A DNA stretch of 64,000 bases, taken from the NCBI GenBank assembly GCA_964468205.1, contig CAYXVG010000002.1:167835-231834 (forward strand), given 5' to 3'. The position numbers were made by a program, and so were the translations under genes. The notes under the pieces are model-generated. The model worked only from the letters and a program-made list of their open reading frames with translations, was not told the DNA's origin and did not search any database. Positions 1 to 9,417 of the stretch are shown here, one piece after another. The stretch is from CAWELS01 sp964468205 (GTDB taxonomy: Bacteria; Acidobacteriota; Terriglobia; Bryobacterales; Bryobacteraceae). How positions within the stretch are numbered: position 1 is the first letter of the stretch; every line of letters begins with the position of its first letter.

Positions 1-1792
1 CAGCGCCTTCGAGCGCCTCGTCATCTCGTGATTCCAAAGCCGCGTTGATCCTCTCGTGGAGATCGATTGCCTCTTCCCGGTCGTCGGAGTGCATGCCGTC
101 GAGCAGCTTTCTTGATCTCCCGAGTAAATCCCGGGCCTCCCGTTCAATGGGTGGAAAGGCCACGGTCTTGCCATTCACCCCATGTTCCTCGGTCCCGCCC
201 TCTTCAAGATGCTCCAGAACGATTTCGTCGAATTCGCCGGCGGAGTCCTCCTCGAATTCCATCTCGATCTCTCCCGCGCGGCCCGCGTAGATTTGCTGGA
301 TACGCTCCTGCGCCGCGGCGATCTGCTTCGCGCTCTTGGCTTGGAGCGCGTTGGCGATGGCGACATGCTTCGATTTCCCGGTCGCTTTCTCGATAGCAGT
401 GACGTGGAGAATGCCGTCGACATCGAGACTCATCTTGCACAAGACCTCGTTCGGTTCATCGATTCGCGTGAGCCCGCTTACCACGAAGTCGCCCACCAAG
501 ATGTTCTTCAACGCATCTCGGTCTTCGCCTTGATAGATTTCGATCTGGACCTCCGTCTGTTGAGGCGCGGCCGTGCAGTAACGATCGGTACGGGTGACCG
601 GTAACGGGGTGTTGCGGTGAATTACCGGGTGATAGCAGTGCAGGTAGGGAGCGCCGTCCAAATCTCCCAAGTACGAGGGGCCGAAGGAGAACGGAGATAC
701 GTCGACCAGCACTCGCTCGACATCGTGGCCCGCGATTCGCGAAGCGAGGACGCCGGCGCCGAGAGCCACGCAGAGATCGGGATGAACCTCCTGCCGCGGC
801 TCGAGGCCTGTCTTCTCCTCGAGCAGGCGCGAGATAAGCGGCGTTCGCGTCGAACCGCCGACAAGAATGATTGCGTCCAGGTCGCCCGGTGTTTTGCCGG
901 CATCGGCCAGAGCCTTCGAGACGCTGCCGAGCGTCGAGATGGCAAGCGGGTAGATCATCTCCTCATACTCGTCGCGAGCGATTTCGAGGTCCAGGTGAAG
1001 AGGCTTGTCTCCATCGCTGGCCAGCGCCTCCTCGCGAATCCGTACGTAAACCTCGGAGCTCAGCTTCTTCTTGGCTTCCTCGGCGGCCCACCACAGGCGG
1101 GCGTGGGCGGCGGGATGCCCCTGGCTGAGATCGATTCCATGTTGCGCTTCGAATTCGCGCTCAAGACGCTGCAGCAGCAGATTGTCGAAATCGTCTCCAC
1201 CAAGCTGATTATTCCCATGACTCGCCAAGACTTCCGTAATGTCACCCTCGACGCTGACGATGGAGACATCGAACGTGCCGCCGCCCAGGTCGTAGACGAG
1301 AGCAGTATGCCGCTGGTCTCCGCTGAAGCTGTAGGCGAGGCTCGCGGCGGTGGGCTCGTTGAGAATGCGGACAACCTCGAGGCCGGCTATCTCACCGGCT
1401 TCGCGGGTAGCGCTGCGCTGCGCATCGGAGAAATAGGCGGGAACCGTGATCACCACTTTTTCCACGGGTTGATCCAGCCTGCAGCGAGCCCAGGCGACTA
1501 ACTCGCGGAGGATAAAGGCTGAAATCTCCTGCGGAGTGAAGGTCTTTCCTCCCAGGTCCACCTTCTCCGCCGTCCCCATTTTGCGTTTGATGCTGCGCAC
1601 CGTGCGCTCGGGATAGAGCAACTGCTGGTTGCGGGCCGCTTGTCCGACCAGAAGTTCGCCGGAAGTGGAAAACCCGACGCATGAAGGCAACATACGCTCG
1701 CCCGGTCCAAGTACTTGCACCTTGCCGTCCACGAGGGCAGCGATTTCCGAGTTTGTCGTTCCCAAGTCGATACCTACAATCAGGTCACTCAT
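1..1792 (-). CDS. Hsp70 (DnaK-like) chaperone, C-terminus off the window edge
   Basis: ATP-driven cytoplasmic chaperone. The ATG at 1792 opens a reading frame that stays open to base 1, so at least 597 residues are visible and only the C-terminal end is missing. The N-terminus has the Hsp70 phosphate-1 signature (VGIDLGTTNSE, residues 6-16). NEPTAASLAY, the phosphate-2 motif DLGGGTFDVS and VGGSTRTP follow. The visible C-terminal part is charged and helical, as expected of the lid. It is the last visible gene of a minus-strand operon, and its start overlaps the end of the GrpE-like gene by 8 bases (ATGAGTGA), so it is probably translationally coupled. The local J and GrpE partners suggest a dedicated secondary Hsp70 rather than the main DnaK; that is inference. 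Confidence 0.92.
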   Translation of the reverse strand, partial: MSDLIVGIDLGTTNSEIAALVDGKVQVLGPGERMLPSCVGFSTSGELLVGQAARNQQLLYPERTVRSIKRKMGTAEKVDLGGKTFTPQEISAFILRELVAWARCRLDQPVEKVVITVPAYFSDAQRSATREAGEIAGLEVVRILNEPTAASLAYSFSGDQRHTALVYDLGGGTFDVSIVSVEGDITEVLASHGNNQLGGDDFDNLLLQRLEREFEAQHGIDLSQGHPAAHARLWWAAEEAKKKLSSEVYVRIREEALASDGDKPLHLDLEIARDEYEEMIYPLAISTLGSVSKALADAGKTPGDLDAIILVGGSTRTPLISRLLEEKTGLEPRQEVHPDLCVALGAGVLASRIAGHDVERVLVDVSPFSFGPSYLGDLDGAPYLHCYHPVIHRNTPLPVTRTDRYCTAAPQQTEVQIEIYQGEDRDALKNILVGDFVVSGLTRIDEPNEVLCKMSLDVDGILHVTAIEKATGKSKHVAIANALQAKSAKQIAAAQERIQQIYAGRAGEIEMEFEEDSAGEFDEIVLEHLEEGGTEEHGVNGKTVAFPPIEREARDLLGRSRKLLDGMHSDDREEAIDLHERINAALESRDDEALEGA

Positions 1793-2573
1793 TCTCACCT
1801 CCCGCTACACGCCGCGCGGGCAGACGGGTCACCTTTACCTGTGCGACGCGGTAGACTTGTCCTTTCCACTCATAACCGCGCCGGTATACGTCGGCGACGG
1901 TGCCTTCCGGAACACGGTTTGTCTCTTCCACTTGAACAACGCTCATCTTCCGGGGATCGAACGGCTGATCCAGGCAATCCAGTTCCCGCACGTCCATATC
2001 GCCGAGCGCGTCATCGAGTGTTTCCAGGCAGAGCCTGTAGGCGCTTTCCAAAGCAGCCACCGCTTCCAAGGCTTGGTGCAGCATTGCCTCGCGCTTTGGG
2101 CTGAGACGCTGAAGCCACCCCGGGGACGGGGTTTCACGCATTCTGTCCACGTTCCGGATTGCCGCATCGAGTCCACGCCAGAGACGCTCCCTATGGTCAA
2201 GCAGAAGATCGATCACTTCGCGGCGAGCCCGCGCTTCGGCCCGCCGCTCGATCTCGGCCAACGCGTCCCGCCGATCGCCAAGAGCCGACTCCACCCGGCC
2301 GGGTAATTCCGCGACGGGCCGCAATGTCGCGCTCAACTCCTTGAACGCGCGGCTCTGCAACCTCACTTCGTGGGTAGCGGCGGTCAGAGCTTCCCAAGTA
2401 GAGTAAGAGTCTGAAAGGCGTTCGCGTTCCGGGCTGCCGTCCCAGTGCACCGCCTCCAGAAACTCTGCCGCCAAGCCCTCGGGCGGCTCTTCGGCGGCGA
2501 GCGCCTCATCGAGCCAAGCCTCGAAATGGCGCAGAATCGTTTGCCGGTCGATATCGGGAGTGTGCGCGCTCAT
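1785..2573 (-). CDS. GrpE-like nucleotide exchange factor
   Basis: 262-aa protein read as the nucleotide exchange factor of the adjacent Hsp70. The C-terminal part (about residues 217-247) matches the GrpE beta domain: a PEGTV-ADVYRRGY core, then KGQVYRVAQVKV. The preceding region is long, charged and helical, as in the GrpE dimerisation helices. It is longer than a typical GrpE (about 180-210 aa), and the first 80 or so residues resemble nothing I know. The start at 2573 is supported by AAGGAAAC just upstream. It overlaps the end of the J-like gene by 4 bases (ATGA) and the Hsp70 start by 8. Confidence 0.78.
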   Translation of the reverse strand: MSAHTPDIDRQTILRHFEAWLDEALAAEEPPEGLAAEFLEAVHWDGSPERERLSDSYSTWEALTAATHEVRLQSRAFKELSATLRPVAELPGRVESALGDRRDALAEIERRAEARARREVIDLLLDHRERLWRGLDAAIRNVDRMRETPSPGWLQRLSPKREAMLHQALEAVAALESAYRLCLETLDDALGDMDVRELDCLDQPFDPRKMSVVQVEETNRVPEGTVADVYRRGYEWKGQVYRVAQVKVTRLPARRVAGGENE

Positions 2574-2887
2574 GTTTCCTTCAGAGCGTCAAGCCAAGGG
2601 CCGGGTCCGGTAAAACGCCTTTCTTTGGGAAGCGAATCCAGGAGCGCGGTGAGCGGTGCGCGGGGATCGACGGAGAAGAGCAGATGCTCGGTCCGGCGGC
2701 GCGGATCGCGTAACACTTCGTAGGCATCCCGGATACGCTCAAATTCGCGAGGCGACCGGTCCGGCGGATTTTCCTTGACCTTGCGCACGTAAGCGGCGCG
2801 GATATCCTCCGCGGTCGCGTCGAGCGGCACTTCCAGAATCGCTCTCGGATCATCGCCGCTGTTCAAGGTTCCTTGCTCGTGAGTCAT
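2570..2887 (-). CDS. Minimal J-domain-like protein with a degenerate HPD motif
   Basis: 105-aa cytoplasmic protein made of little more than one J-like domain. Residues 12-65 follow the J fold: AYVRKV in helix II, then a loop, then REFERIRDAYEVLRDP in helix III. The loop that should carry the invariant HPD tripeptide reads N40-P41-P42-D43, checked at nucleotide level, so the His is missing. HPD normally triggers Hsp70 ATP hydrolysis. Position between the helical-repeat gene and the GrpE/Hsp70 genes argues for a working partner all the same. The ATG at 2887 lies 10 bases after the upstream stop. Confidence 0.8.
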   Translation of the reverse strand: MTHEQGTLNSGDDPRAILEVPLDATAEDIRAAYVRKVKENPPDRSPREFERIRDAYEVLRDPRRRTEHLLFSVDPRAPLTALLDSLPKERRFTGPGPWLDALKET

Positions 2888-2897
2888 TGCAGATATA

Positions 2898-5540
2898 TCA
2901 AAATAGGCTTCCTTGCTCCGCCGGGGGCTTCGAGGCCGCCTTGCGTTTCCTTCTCTTGGGTGCGGGCCGCCGCGACCTTTTGGTGAGTTCGTCGATCAGG
3001 TCAAGAAACGCCTCAAACGGAATGTCGGGATCGTCCTCGAAATCTTCTTTTTCGTCGTCCTCCCAAAAATCGAATGGGCCGTGCTGAGGCGGATGGAATT
3101 CATAGGAACGGGCTTCTCGTTCCCGCTTGATAATCCGGTTCATCTCCCGGGCGCTTGCGGAGACTCTGGAATGGTCGCGGTCTCCGCCCATATAGGGAAA
3201 ACCGTAGCCGGTCTCGTCCTGCCGCCGAAAATCGCCTATACGAGAGATGAGGCCGGCGTCTCCCTGGCGGCGCGCTAACTCGGCGGCCACGGCCAGGCAC
3301 TCGCCGCGGCGTTCGTACTGCCAAGAAGGCAGCGATTGCGCTCGCAGTAGCAGGAACCGCGCCTCGGTGGGGCCGCCGCGCGCCAGACCCTCCCCTGCAG
3401 CCACGAAGGCGAGTTCCTTAGCTCCGTCCCGCAGGGCGGATTCCGCCAGCACCCGAAGCTGAGCGGGTTCAAGATTGCCGTCACCGTCGAGAATCTCCTC
3501 GGCTATGCCGTCCCACCAAGCCGGAGGAACCTCCATTGGGATGCCAACTTCCTCGCCAATGGCACAGACGGTGGCCGCGAGGATCCCGGAGGTCTCCCCC
3601 GGCGCGAAGGGCGTAGTATCGGGCAGGCGCAATTCTTCAATCGGCAGCCCGCAGTGGCAGGCCACCTTGCTCAGCAACAGCACGGCCGCCGCCTCGCTGC
3701 CCAGCAACCGCGCGGCCTTTGCGCGCTGTTCCGCGGCGACTGAATCGTCGTCCCTCAGGCTGCAACAGACCCAAGTTAGAGCGGCGATAAAGGCGGACCG
3801 GCGGCTCTCACGGGCTTGCCGCAACGAGCTGAGGACGTTCAGCTCAGGTTCGGCCAAATGCGGCTTGCGGCGCCGGAGGTGCAGGACGATCCGGTTAATC
3901 AGCAGACGCAGCCGTGCCCGGCCAACTTCAGGATTGACCCCATCCAAAGTCTCCGCCTGTTCGAGGTACGTGAGGGCTTTCTTCAAGGCTCCCCGTTCTT
4001 CCGCTAACTCCACAAGGTGAAGCAGCGGCCGCGGATCGCCCGGCAGCGCGCGGCTCCACGCCTCGGCCACCTCGGCCGGCCCCTTCCATCCGCGTTCCGT
4101 CTTCTTCCTCCACGCCAGCCAGCGGCCAAAGGTGCGCGGGTCCGGATCACACTCAGAAGCAAGCTGATAAAGACGGTCGGGATGGAGATAGGACCGTTCA
4201 CTCCCGTCAACCCTGGATAGCGCGCTAGTGACGGATTCCGGCTGATCGGCATAAACGTCTTCCAATCCATCTAGCCCCCTGAAGCCGGACCGCCGTAATT
4301 CATGCAGTAGTCCGGGCGGCTCGTGTTCGAGCAGGGCCGCCATCCGCAGGTACAGAGTTGCCACCTCCGCGCCCCTATCCGGAAACCATCCCTCATGGAT
4401 CGCATGAATGCGGAATTGTTCCCACAGGCTGCAAGCGATAACATTCGTGACCTCCCGATCCTCTTCCATGGCGCGCGCCACCAGCATCCAATAGTAGGCG
4501 TTCTTCAATGGCGCCTCCCCGAGTGCCCCCAGAGACCGGTCCGGATCAAATTCGAGGGCCACAAGCCGCTCCGAAATGTGCTGCCTGAGACGTACCACAA
4601 GATCCGGCGCATTCTTTTCGCACGTCTGGACCGCGCTTCGTGTGGCTTGGAGCATCCTGCCCCTTTGGCGGCCCTTGAACGCCGCGTCGAGGACTTCGAG
4701 CGACTCCTCCAGCGCCTGCATCCCCCCGCCTACCTCTGTCGCCAATCGCACGGCTCCGGGCTTTGGGTCTTGCTCGCGCGGCCCGCCCATCATCGAACGG
4801 ATTACAGGCGCCAGACGCCCGGGAGCGGACGACCGGTCGAGCCCCCGAAGCTGCCCTTCACAGGCCTCGTCGTCGTGGCGGTAGAATGCGGCGATCGCGC
4901 GGACCAGCAGCTTCCAAGGGGCAAGGGGTCCGCGGCGGGATATCTCCGGCAGCAGGATCTCGTCGTCCGAGACCGGGCCGCTGGTGACGGCGCGCAGCGC
5001 CTCGTCCAGCGCGGCCGCCCCAGTGCGCAAAGGATGCCCGGGCTTCAGGGCAGAGCACTGGGCCAACGAGGCGGGGTCGGTCAGGCGCCGCTGGAGCGTA
5101 GCTTCAATCTCCTCACGGCGCTCGCGGGGCAGCGTTGCATCGTCGAGGGGACGCACCAACTCGTCGAGGGGCTGCTGCGGGCCGGGGTCCTGGACACCGA
5201 GGGCCGCCAGCTTCCGCCGGCTGCCGGGGTGACGCTCCCGAACCATGGCGCGGAGCGCAGCCGCCTCCACTTCCATCCGCTGCGCTTCCAGAGCTCGAAT
5301 CCGGGCGATATAGGCATCCACCAGAACCGCCTCCGACTCGGCGGTTCTGAGCTTCTTATGGTATTGCTTCGCCACCTCGACAGCGGTTTTCGAGTGCCCC
5401 TCACCGATCAACCGCTGCACTTCACGCGCGCACTGATCCGATGTCGCACCAGCGGCTTCCGGGGGAGAAGTGGCGGTCACTCGTTTCTTTCGCGAGCGTT
5501 TCTTCGACAGCTTCAGCTCCTTTGGGGGGAGGCTTTCCAC
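2898..5540 (-). CDS. Large helical-repeat protein, first gene of the Hsp70 operon
   Basis: About 880 aa, no signal peptide and no recognised enzyme motif. The N-terminus is very basic (KKRSRKKR). The body is rich in A, L, R and E with short helix pairs that look TPR-like, for example around PRPLLHLVELAEERGALKKALTYLEQAE. The C-terminus has an acidic patch (EDDEKEDFEDDPD) followed by a basic tail. I chose the GTG at 5540, because further upstream the same frame reads into the terminator and the previous gene. No strong Shine-Dalgarno decides this, and a start further in is possible. It lies 10 bases before the J-like gene, so it probably works with that chaperone set as adaptor or client receptor. 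Function unknown. Confidence 0.7.
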   Translation of the reverse strand: MESLPPKELKLSKKRSRKKRVTATSPPEAAGATSDQCAREVQRLIGEGHSKTAVEVAKQYHKKLRTAESEAVLVDAYIARIRALEAQRMEVEAAALRAMVRERHPGSRRKLAALGVQDPGPQQPLDELVRPLDDATLPRERREEIEATLQRRLTDPASLAQCSALKPGHPLRTGAAALDEALRAVTSGPVSDDEILLPEISRRGPLAPWKLLVRAIAAFYRHDDEACEGQLRGLDRSSAPGRLAPVIRSMMGGPREQDPKPGAVRLATEVGGGMQALEESLEVLDAAFKGRQRGRMLQATRSAVQTCEKNAPDLVVRLRQHISERLVALEFDPDRSLGALGEAPLKNAYYWMLVARAMEEDREVTNVIACSLWEQFRIHAIHEGWFPDRGAEVATLYLRMAALLEHEPPGLLHELRRSGFRGLDGLEDVYADQPESVTSALSRVDGSERSYLHPDRLYQLASECDPDPRTFGRWLAWRKKTERGWKGPAEVAEAWSRALPGDPRPLLHLVELAEERGALKKALTYLEQAETLDGVNPEVGRARLRLLINRIVLHLRRRKPHLAEPELNVLSSLRQARESRRSAFIAALTWVCCSLRDDDSVAAEQRAKAARLLGSEAAAVLLLSKVACHCGLPIEELRLPDTTPFAPGETSGILAATVCAIGEEVGIPMEVPPAWWDGIAEEILDGDGNLEPAQLRVLAESALRDGAKELAFVAAGEGLARGGPTEARFLLLRAQSLPSWQYERRGECLAVAAELARRQGDAGLISRIGDFRRQDETGYGFPYMGGDRDHSRVSASAREMNRIIKREREARSYEFHPPQHGPFDFWEDDEKEDFEDDPDIPFEAFLDLIDELTKRSRRPAPKRRKRKAASKPPAEQGSLF

Positions 5541-5566
5541 TAGTCTGCCACAGTCGGCCTGAGTTT

Positions 5567-5625
5567 GTCTTAAACAGAAGAAGCCCGCCCCGGCGCTAGT
5601 TGAAAGGAGCTTGCGCCGGGGCGGG
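5567..5625 (-). terminator. Rho-independent terminator
   Basis: A perfect 13-bp inverted repeat (5584-5596 with 5613-5625, CCCGCCCCGGCGC) encloses a 16-base loop. On the minus strand it is followed by CTTCTTCTGTTT, a T-rich tract. It lies 37 bases after the stop of the gene ending at 5662 and before the chaperone operon, so it separates the two transcription units. Confidence 0.75.
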
Positions 5626-5661
5626 ATTGACGCGAGAAGAGAAGCCGGTAGGGTGGGAGGT

Positions 5662-6441
5662 CTAGCGCTTCTGATCCTCGCAATACTGTTCGACAATCTC
5701 GCGCAATTTGCGCGGGATGGCGTCGTAATCGTGAATCCAATCGCGGAGGGGTTCCCGCATGGGAACATCGTCCGGAAGGCCGGCTTCGCGCAGGAGATAG
5801 TCTGTCGGGATGCCGGTCTTCAGGATGGTTTCGTTGATTGTAGAGTTTCCCCGAACGGAGGGCGGTTCGCCTTTCTTTTCGTCTTCCGCCCTACCTCCGC
5901 CCTGGTCGCCGCCTTTGCCTTCCGGACGGATTTCGCCGGCCGCCGTCTGGCCGCGCCCGCGATCCTGACCCGGACTCCCGGCCGCGCTCCCCTCTCCGGC
6001 GCCAGCATCGGCACGGCGCGGCGCAGCCGGGGCCGGCGGAAGCCCTGACAAGGCTTCCTTCTGAAGCCAGGCATGCACAAGGTCACGCATCTGGTCCGGC
6101 TCGAACTCGATGTCGTACTCGTTTTGGATCTCCTTGATCATCATGTCCGCCGAGACATGCGCGGGAAGCCCGGCGCCGGTGTAGAGCCGTTCCACCGGAA
6201 TGCCAAAGTGCTGGCTGATGGTATTGCGGCTCATCCAGCCACGAATGTTAGCAACGTCCAGTTCTCCATCCGCGTCGCGCACAACCACGTTTTCCGGTTT
6301 GGTCTGCCAGATGAAAGTCGCTTTGCTGACACCCACCATGCCAAGCAGCCCAACAATCAGCGCCACGGCGTAGCTGACGTGCGACAGGCGCCACTTTGCG
6401 ACGCCCACGATGATCACGTTTGGCCGCGGGCACTCGACCAC
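5662..6441 (-). CDS. Membrane-anchored protein with two copies of a small helical domain
   Basis: 259 aa. One hydrophobic segment near residues 24-42 (SYAVALIVGLLGMVGVS) anchors it. Two related stretches of about 50 residues follow, each built as NTI..., then a GIP(V/T)...L motif, then AGLP..V and a final acidic helix. The first is at about 70-125 and the second at about 200-255. A Pro/Ala/Gly/Arg-rich linker separates them. Similar TI-x-GIP-x-LGLP repeats occur in membrane proteins with DUF4405 or 4Fe-4S domains, but neither is present here. The GTG at 6441 is the first available start and GTGs at 6417 and 6408 are alternatives. Role unknown. Confidence 0.6.
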   Translation of the reverse strand: MVECPRPNVIIVGVAKWRLSHVSYAVALIVGLLGMVGVSKATFIWQTKPENVVVRDADGELDVANIRGWMSRNTISQHFGIPVERLYTGAGLPAHVSADMMIKEIQNEYDIEFEPDQMRDLVHAWLQKEALSGLPPAPAAPRRADAGAGEGSAAGSPGQDRGRGQTAAGEIRPEGKGGDQGGGRAEDEKKGEPPSVRGNSTINETILKTGIPTDYLLREAGLPDDVPMREPLRDWIHDYDAIPRKLREIVEQYCEDQKR

Positions 6442-6523
6442 GTAGTCAAGGATGCAAGTCCAGCGTTGTCACCACCCCGAAAACGCAGAGGATGCGCGGC
6501 ATCCGCCGTGGCGATCCGTTCGC

Positions 6524-7942
6524 CTAGTCGAGATCGAAGCGGTCGCCCCGGTTCGGGATAACGACGTCGATGCCGTACATCTCGCGGATCATCGTGGCCA
6601 GCCCCTCGGCCTGATCGAGTTCGCCATGCACCAGGAAAATGCGCTTTAGGCCAGAGGCCATCGGCTTGATCCAGCGCAGCAACTCGTTCTGATCGGCGTG
6701 GCCGCTCAGTTCGTTAAGCGTCGCTATCTCGGCGCGCACGCGCACCGGGTCTCCGAAGATCGGCACTTCCGGCTCGCGGTCCACCAAACGGCGGCCCAGC
6801 GTGTGCGCCGCCTGGTAACCGGTGATGAGCACCGTGTTACGGGGGTCGCCGATTCCGTGGCGGAGATGGTGCAGGATGCGGCCGGCCTCGCACATGCCGG
6901 AGGCCGAGATGATCACCATCGGCCCGTGCATGTCGTTTAGAGCCTTCGACTCCGCCACATTGCGGACGTAGCGCAGCCGTTGGAATCCGAATGGATCCAT
7001 CCCGCTCCACAGGAACTCGGCCGTCTCCTCGTCATAGCACTCCGTATGACGCCGGAAGGCTTCGGTCACATTCACTGCGAGCGGGCTGTCGACGAAGATC
7101 GGCAGGTGGGGCAACGCTCCTTGCTCGATGAGTTGGTGAATCATCAACACTAGTTGCTGGGTGCGGCCGACGGCGAACGCGGGCACGATCACCCGGCCTC
7201 CGCGCTCCGCCGTGCGCCGGATCACTCGTGCCAGCTTGCCGGCGACCACCTCTTCGTTCTTGTGCAGCCGGTTGCCGTACGTGGATTCGAGAATCAGATA
7301 GTCCACTGGGGGCAGCGGGCTTGGATCGCGAATAATCGGCAGATTCTTCCGGCCCACGTCGCCCGAGAAGGCGATTTTGGTGGTCCTGCCGTTGCGTTCG
7401 TAGGTGAGGACAACCGCCGCGGAACCGAGCAGGTGTCCGGCATCGTACGCTTCGTAAACGATGCGGTCTCCAAGGACAGTAGGGCTGCGGTAGGCGGCGC
7501 TCTCAAACAGCGGCAGCGTTCGCTCGACATCCGCCATCGTATAGAGCGGTTGCACTTCCTCCCCGATATCCAGGGCGGGATCGAGTGTGCGCCGGCGCCG
7601 GCGAAGCTTGTTGACGAACTCAGCGTCTTTCTCCTGGATAAACCCGGAATCCGCGAGCATGGAGCGGCAGAGATCCACCGTGGCGAGAGTCGCGTGTATC
7701 GGCCCGGCAAATCCGCTCTTCACCAGCGAAGGCAGGTTGCCACTGTGATCGATGTGGGCGTGGGAAAGGATGACGGCATCAAGGCCGTCTCCCGGGAAGG
7801 GGAGTTTCGAGTTCAGCTTGCGGGCGGCGCTCCGCCGGCCCTGGTAAAGCCCGCAATCGAGAGCGAGACGCATGCCGTCGGCCTGTACTTCGTGAAGAGA
7901 TCCGGTGACCGTCCGGGCGGCGCCCCAAAAGGTGACGTGCAT
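6524..7942 (-). CDS. Beta-CASP metallo-beta-lactamase-fold RNase-like hydrolase
   Basis: 472-aa cytoplasmic protein of the CPSF73/Ysh1-like group, whose known members cleave RNA. It has the metal-binding motif H61-A-H63-I-D65-H66, a later AGHLLGSA histidine, SGDVGR aspartate and LESTYGNR, and a beta-CASP insert containing VPAFAVGRTQQL. Towards the C-terminus it has ISASGMCEAGRILHHL and the final motif LSGHADQNEL. Length is normal for bacterial members. The ATG at 7942 matches the family N-terminus. It is transcribed away from the Omp85 gene across a 146-base gap. An RNA substrate is inferred from the family. Confidence 0.9.
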   Translation of the reverse strand: MHVTFWGAARTVTGSLHEVQADGMRLALDCGLYQGRRSAARKLNSKLPFPGDGLDAVILSHAHIDHSGNLPSLVKSGFAGPIHATLATVDLCRSMLADSGFIQEKDAEFVNKLRRRRRTLDPALDIGEEVQPLYTMADVERTLPLFESAAYRSPTVLGDRIVYEAYDAGHLLGSAAVVLTYERNGRTTKIAFSGDVGRKNLPIIRDPSPLPPVDYLILESTYGNRLHKNEEVVAGKLARVIRRTAERGGRVIVPAFAVGRTQQLVLMIHQLIEQGALPHLPIFVDSPLAVNVTEAFRRHTECYDEETAEFLWSGMDPFGFQRLRYVRNVAESKALNDMHGPMVIISASGMCEAGRILHHLRHGIGDPRNTVLITGYQAAHTLGRRLVDREPEVPIFGDPVRVRAEIATLNELSGHADQNELLRWIKPMASGLKRIFLVHGELDQAEGLATMIREMYGIDVVIPNRGDRFDLD

Positions 7943-8088
7943 GTGGCAAGGATACCTGATTCCCTGTATCCAAAGCTGTTACAAGCAGTTTGTAGTAGTC
8001 ACGTGCGCTAGTCTAGTAGTACGTAGGCAAGAGGCAGTGCGGCGCCCGAAAGGCATATCCATGGGGGAAAAACGCATTCTTTAACATA

Positions 8089-9402
8089 ATGATCACGTTA
8101 ATAAGGATATTCGTGTATGGTGCGGTACTCGGACTTTGCGGGATGGGTTTCCCGACGGCCGTGTTCGCCCAAGCAGATTCGAGGACAGAACTAATCGAGG
8201 CGAAGCGTGACGAGAAGGCGAAAGACTTGAAACCGGAAACGGTATCGAAGACGGAGAAGGGCCTTCGCAAGATCGAGGAGGATCGGATCATAGAGCGCTT
8301 CACTTCCGGAGTGCACGGTTTCCGTGCTGTCATGGGCGGCGCAGCCACGGGGCAGGGGTTCGCGATAGGACCCGCGTGGGTGCGCCGCGATCTCTTTGGC
8401 GGCCGAGCCACATTCCTGGCCAACTACCAGATCACGACCAGCACTTCGACCCGGGGTGAGGTCCGTTTTGTTTATCCCAGTCCGAAAGGCGCTAGCTTTG
8501 CATCCATTCCGGCCGCCGGCAGGACAAACCGCTGGCACTTCGAAGTGGGTGGAGAACGGCACAACTATAACCGAGTCGACTACTTCGGACCGGGACCGGA
8601 TTCCGAAGAAACGGGCCGGACGAACTACCGCTACGAGGATTTCTCGGTGGACGCACAGACGCGTTACAGTATCAACCCGTATCTCTACGTCGCACCTTCC
8701 GCGGGAGCAATCTTCATAAACATCGGCCCGGGCCAGAACGCCGGAGTCGCCTCCACGGAAACGACATTTTCCCCCGAAGCAGCGCCAGGTATCCTGCGCC
8801 AGACTGATTTTTTTCGCGGCGGGGCGGTTGTCGCATTGGACTGGAGGGACAACCCGGCCGCGGCGCGAGCTGGAGGGCTCTACCTAGCGGAGTATGACTA
8901 TTACCGCGACCTGGATTTGAAGCTTCATGACTTCCATTCCTTGAGACTCGGCGCTATCCAGCACATACCGTTCTACAACAAGCGCCGCCGCATCGCCCTC
9001 CGCGCCGTGAGCCTGCTGACCTGGACTCGGCCGGGACAGACCGTCCCATTCTACATGCAGTCCGTCGTCGGGGGATCGGAAGATCTGCGAGGCTACCAAT
9101 CCTACCGATTCTATGGCAATAACTCGATAACGGCGACGGCCGAATACCGTTGGGAAGTATTCGCGGGACTTGACGCCGCAATCTTCGGCGACATCGGCCA
9201 GGTGGCCATGGAGAAAGGGGACTTCGATCTTAGCGAATTCGAGAGCGACGTGGGATTCGGCCTGCGCTTCAACGTGCGGAGCGCGACATTCATCAGGATG
9301 GACTTCGGCTTCAGCCACGAGGGCTGGCAGGTGTGGTTCAAATTCAATCCGGTATTCTCGAGCAAGCCGCTTGGGCGATCAGGGCCGAATCACATCTTCT
9401 AG
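8089..9402 (+). CDS. Omp85-family outer-membrane beta-barrel (BamA/TamA C-terminal type)
   Basis: 437 aa with a signal peptide ending near AVFAQA. The barrel region carries the Omp85 signature GGSEDLRGYQ (about residue 328), close to the canonical GGxxxLRG(Y/F) that folds into the barrel lumen. The protein ends in Phe, as outer-membrane proteins usually do. There is room for only a short periplasmic N-terminal stretch, not a POTRA array, so this is a barrel-only family member rather than BamA itself. The gene for an exported kinase-like protein follows 15 bases later, and the exported phosphatase follows that, which suggests one transcript. Confidence 0.82.
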   Translation: MITLIRIFVYGAVLGLCGMGFPTAVFAQADSRTELIEAKRDEKAKDLKPETVSKTEKGLRKIEEDRIIERFTSGVHGFRAVMGGAATGQGFAIGPAWVRRDLFGGRATFLANYQITTSTSTRGEVRFVYPSPKGASFASIPAAGRTNRWHFEVGGERHNYNRVDYFGPGPDSEETGRTNYRYEDFSVDAQTRYSINPYLYVAPSAGAIFINIGPGQNAGVASTETTFSPEAAPGILRQTDFFRGGAVVALDWRDNPAAARAGGLYLAEYDYYRDLDLKLHDFHSLRLGAIQHIPFYNKRRRIALRAVSLLTWTRPGQTVPFYMQSVVGGSEDLRGYQSYRFYGNNSITATAEYRWEVFAGLDAAIFGDIGQVAMEKGDFDLSEFESDVGFGLRFNVRSATFIRMDFGFSHEGWQVWFKFNPVFSSKPLGRSGPNHIF

Positions 9403-9417
9403 GGAGAGGAGAACACC

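Noticed and set aside
617..1501. A 294-codon plus-strand frame inside the Hsp70 gene
   Set aside because: Antisense shadow; the minus-strand Hsp70 frame is continuous and carries all signatures.
5541..5768. N-terminal extension of the helical-repeat protein
   Set aside because: The longer frame crosses a strong terminator and the end of the upstream gene, and the residues look random.
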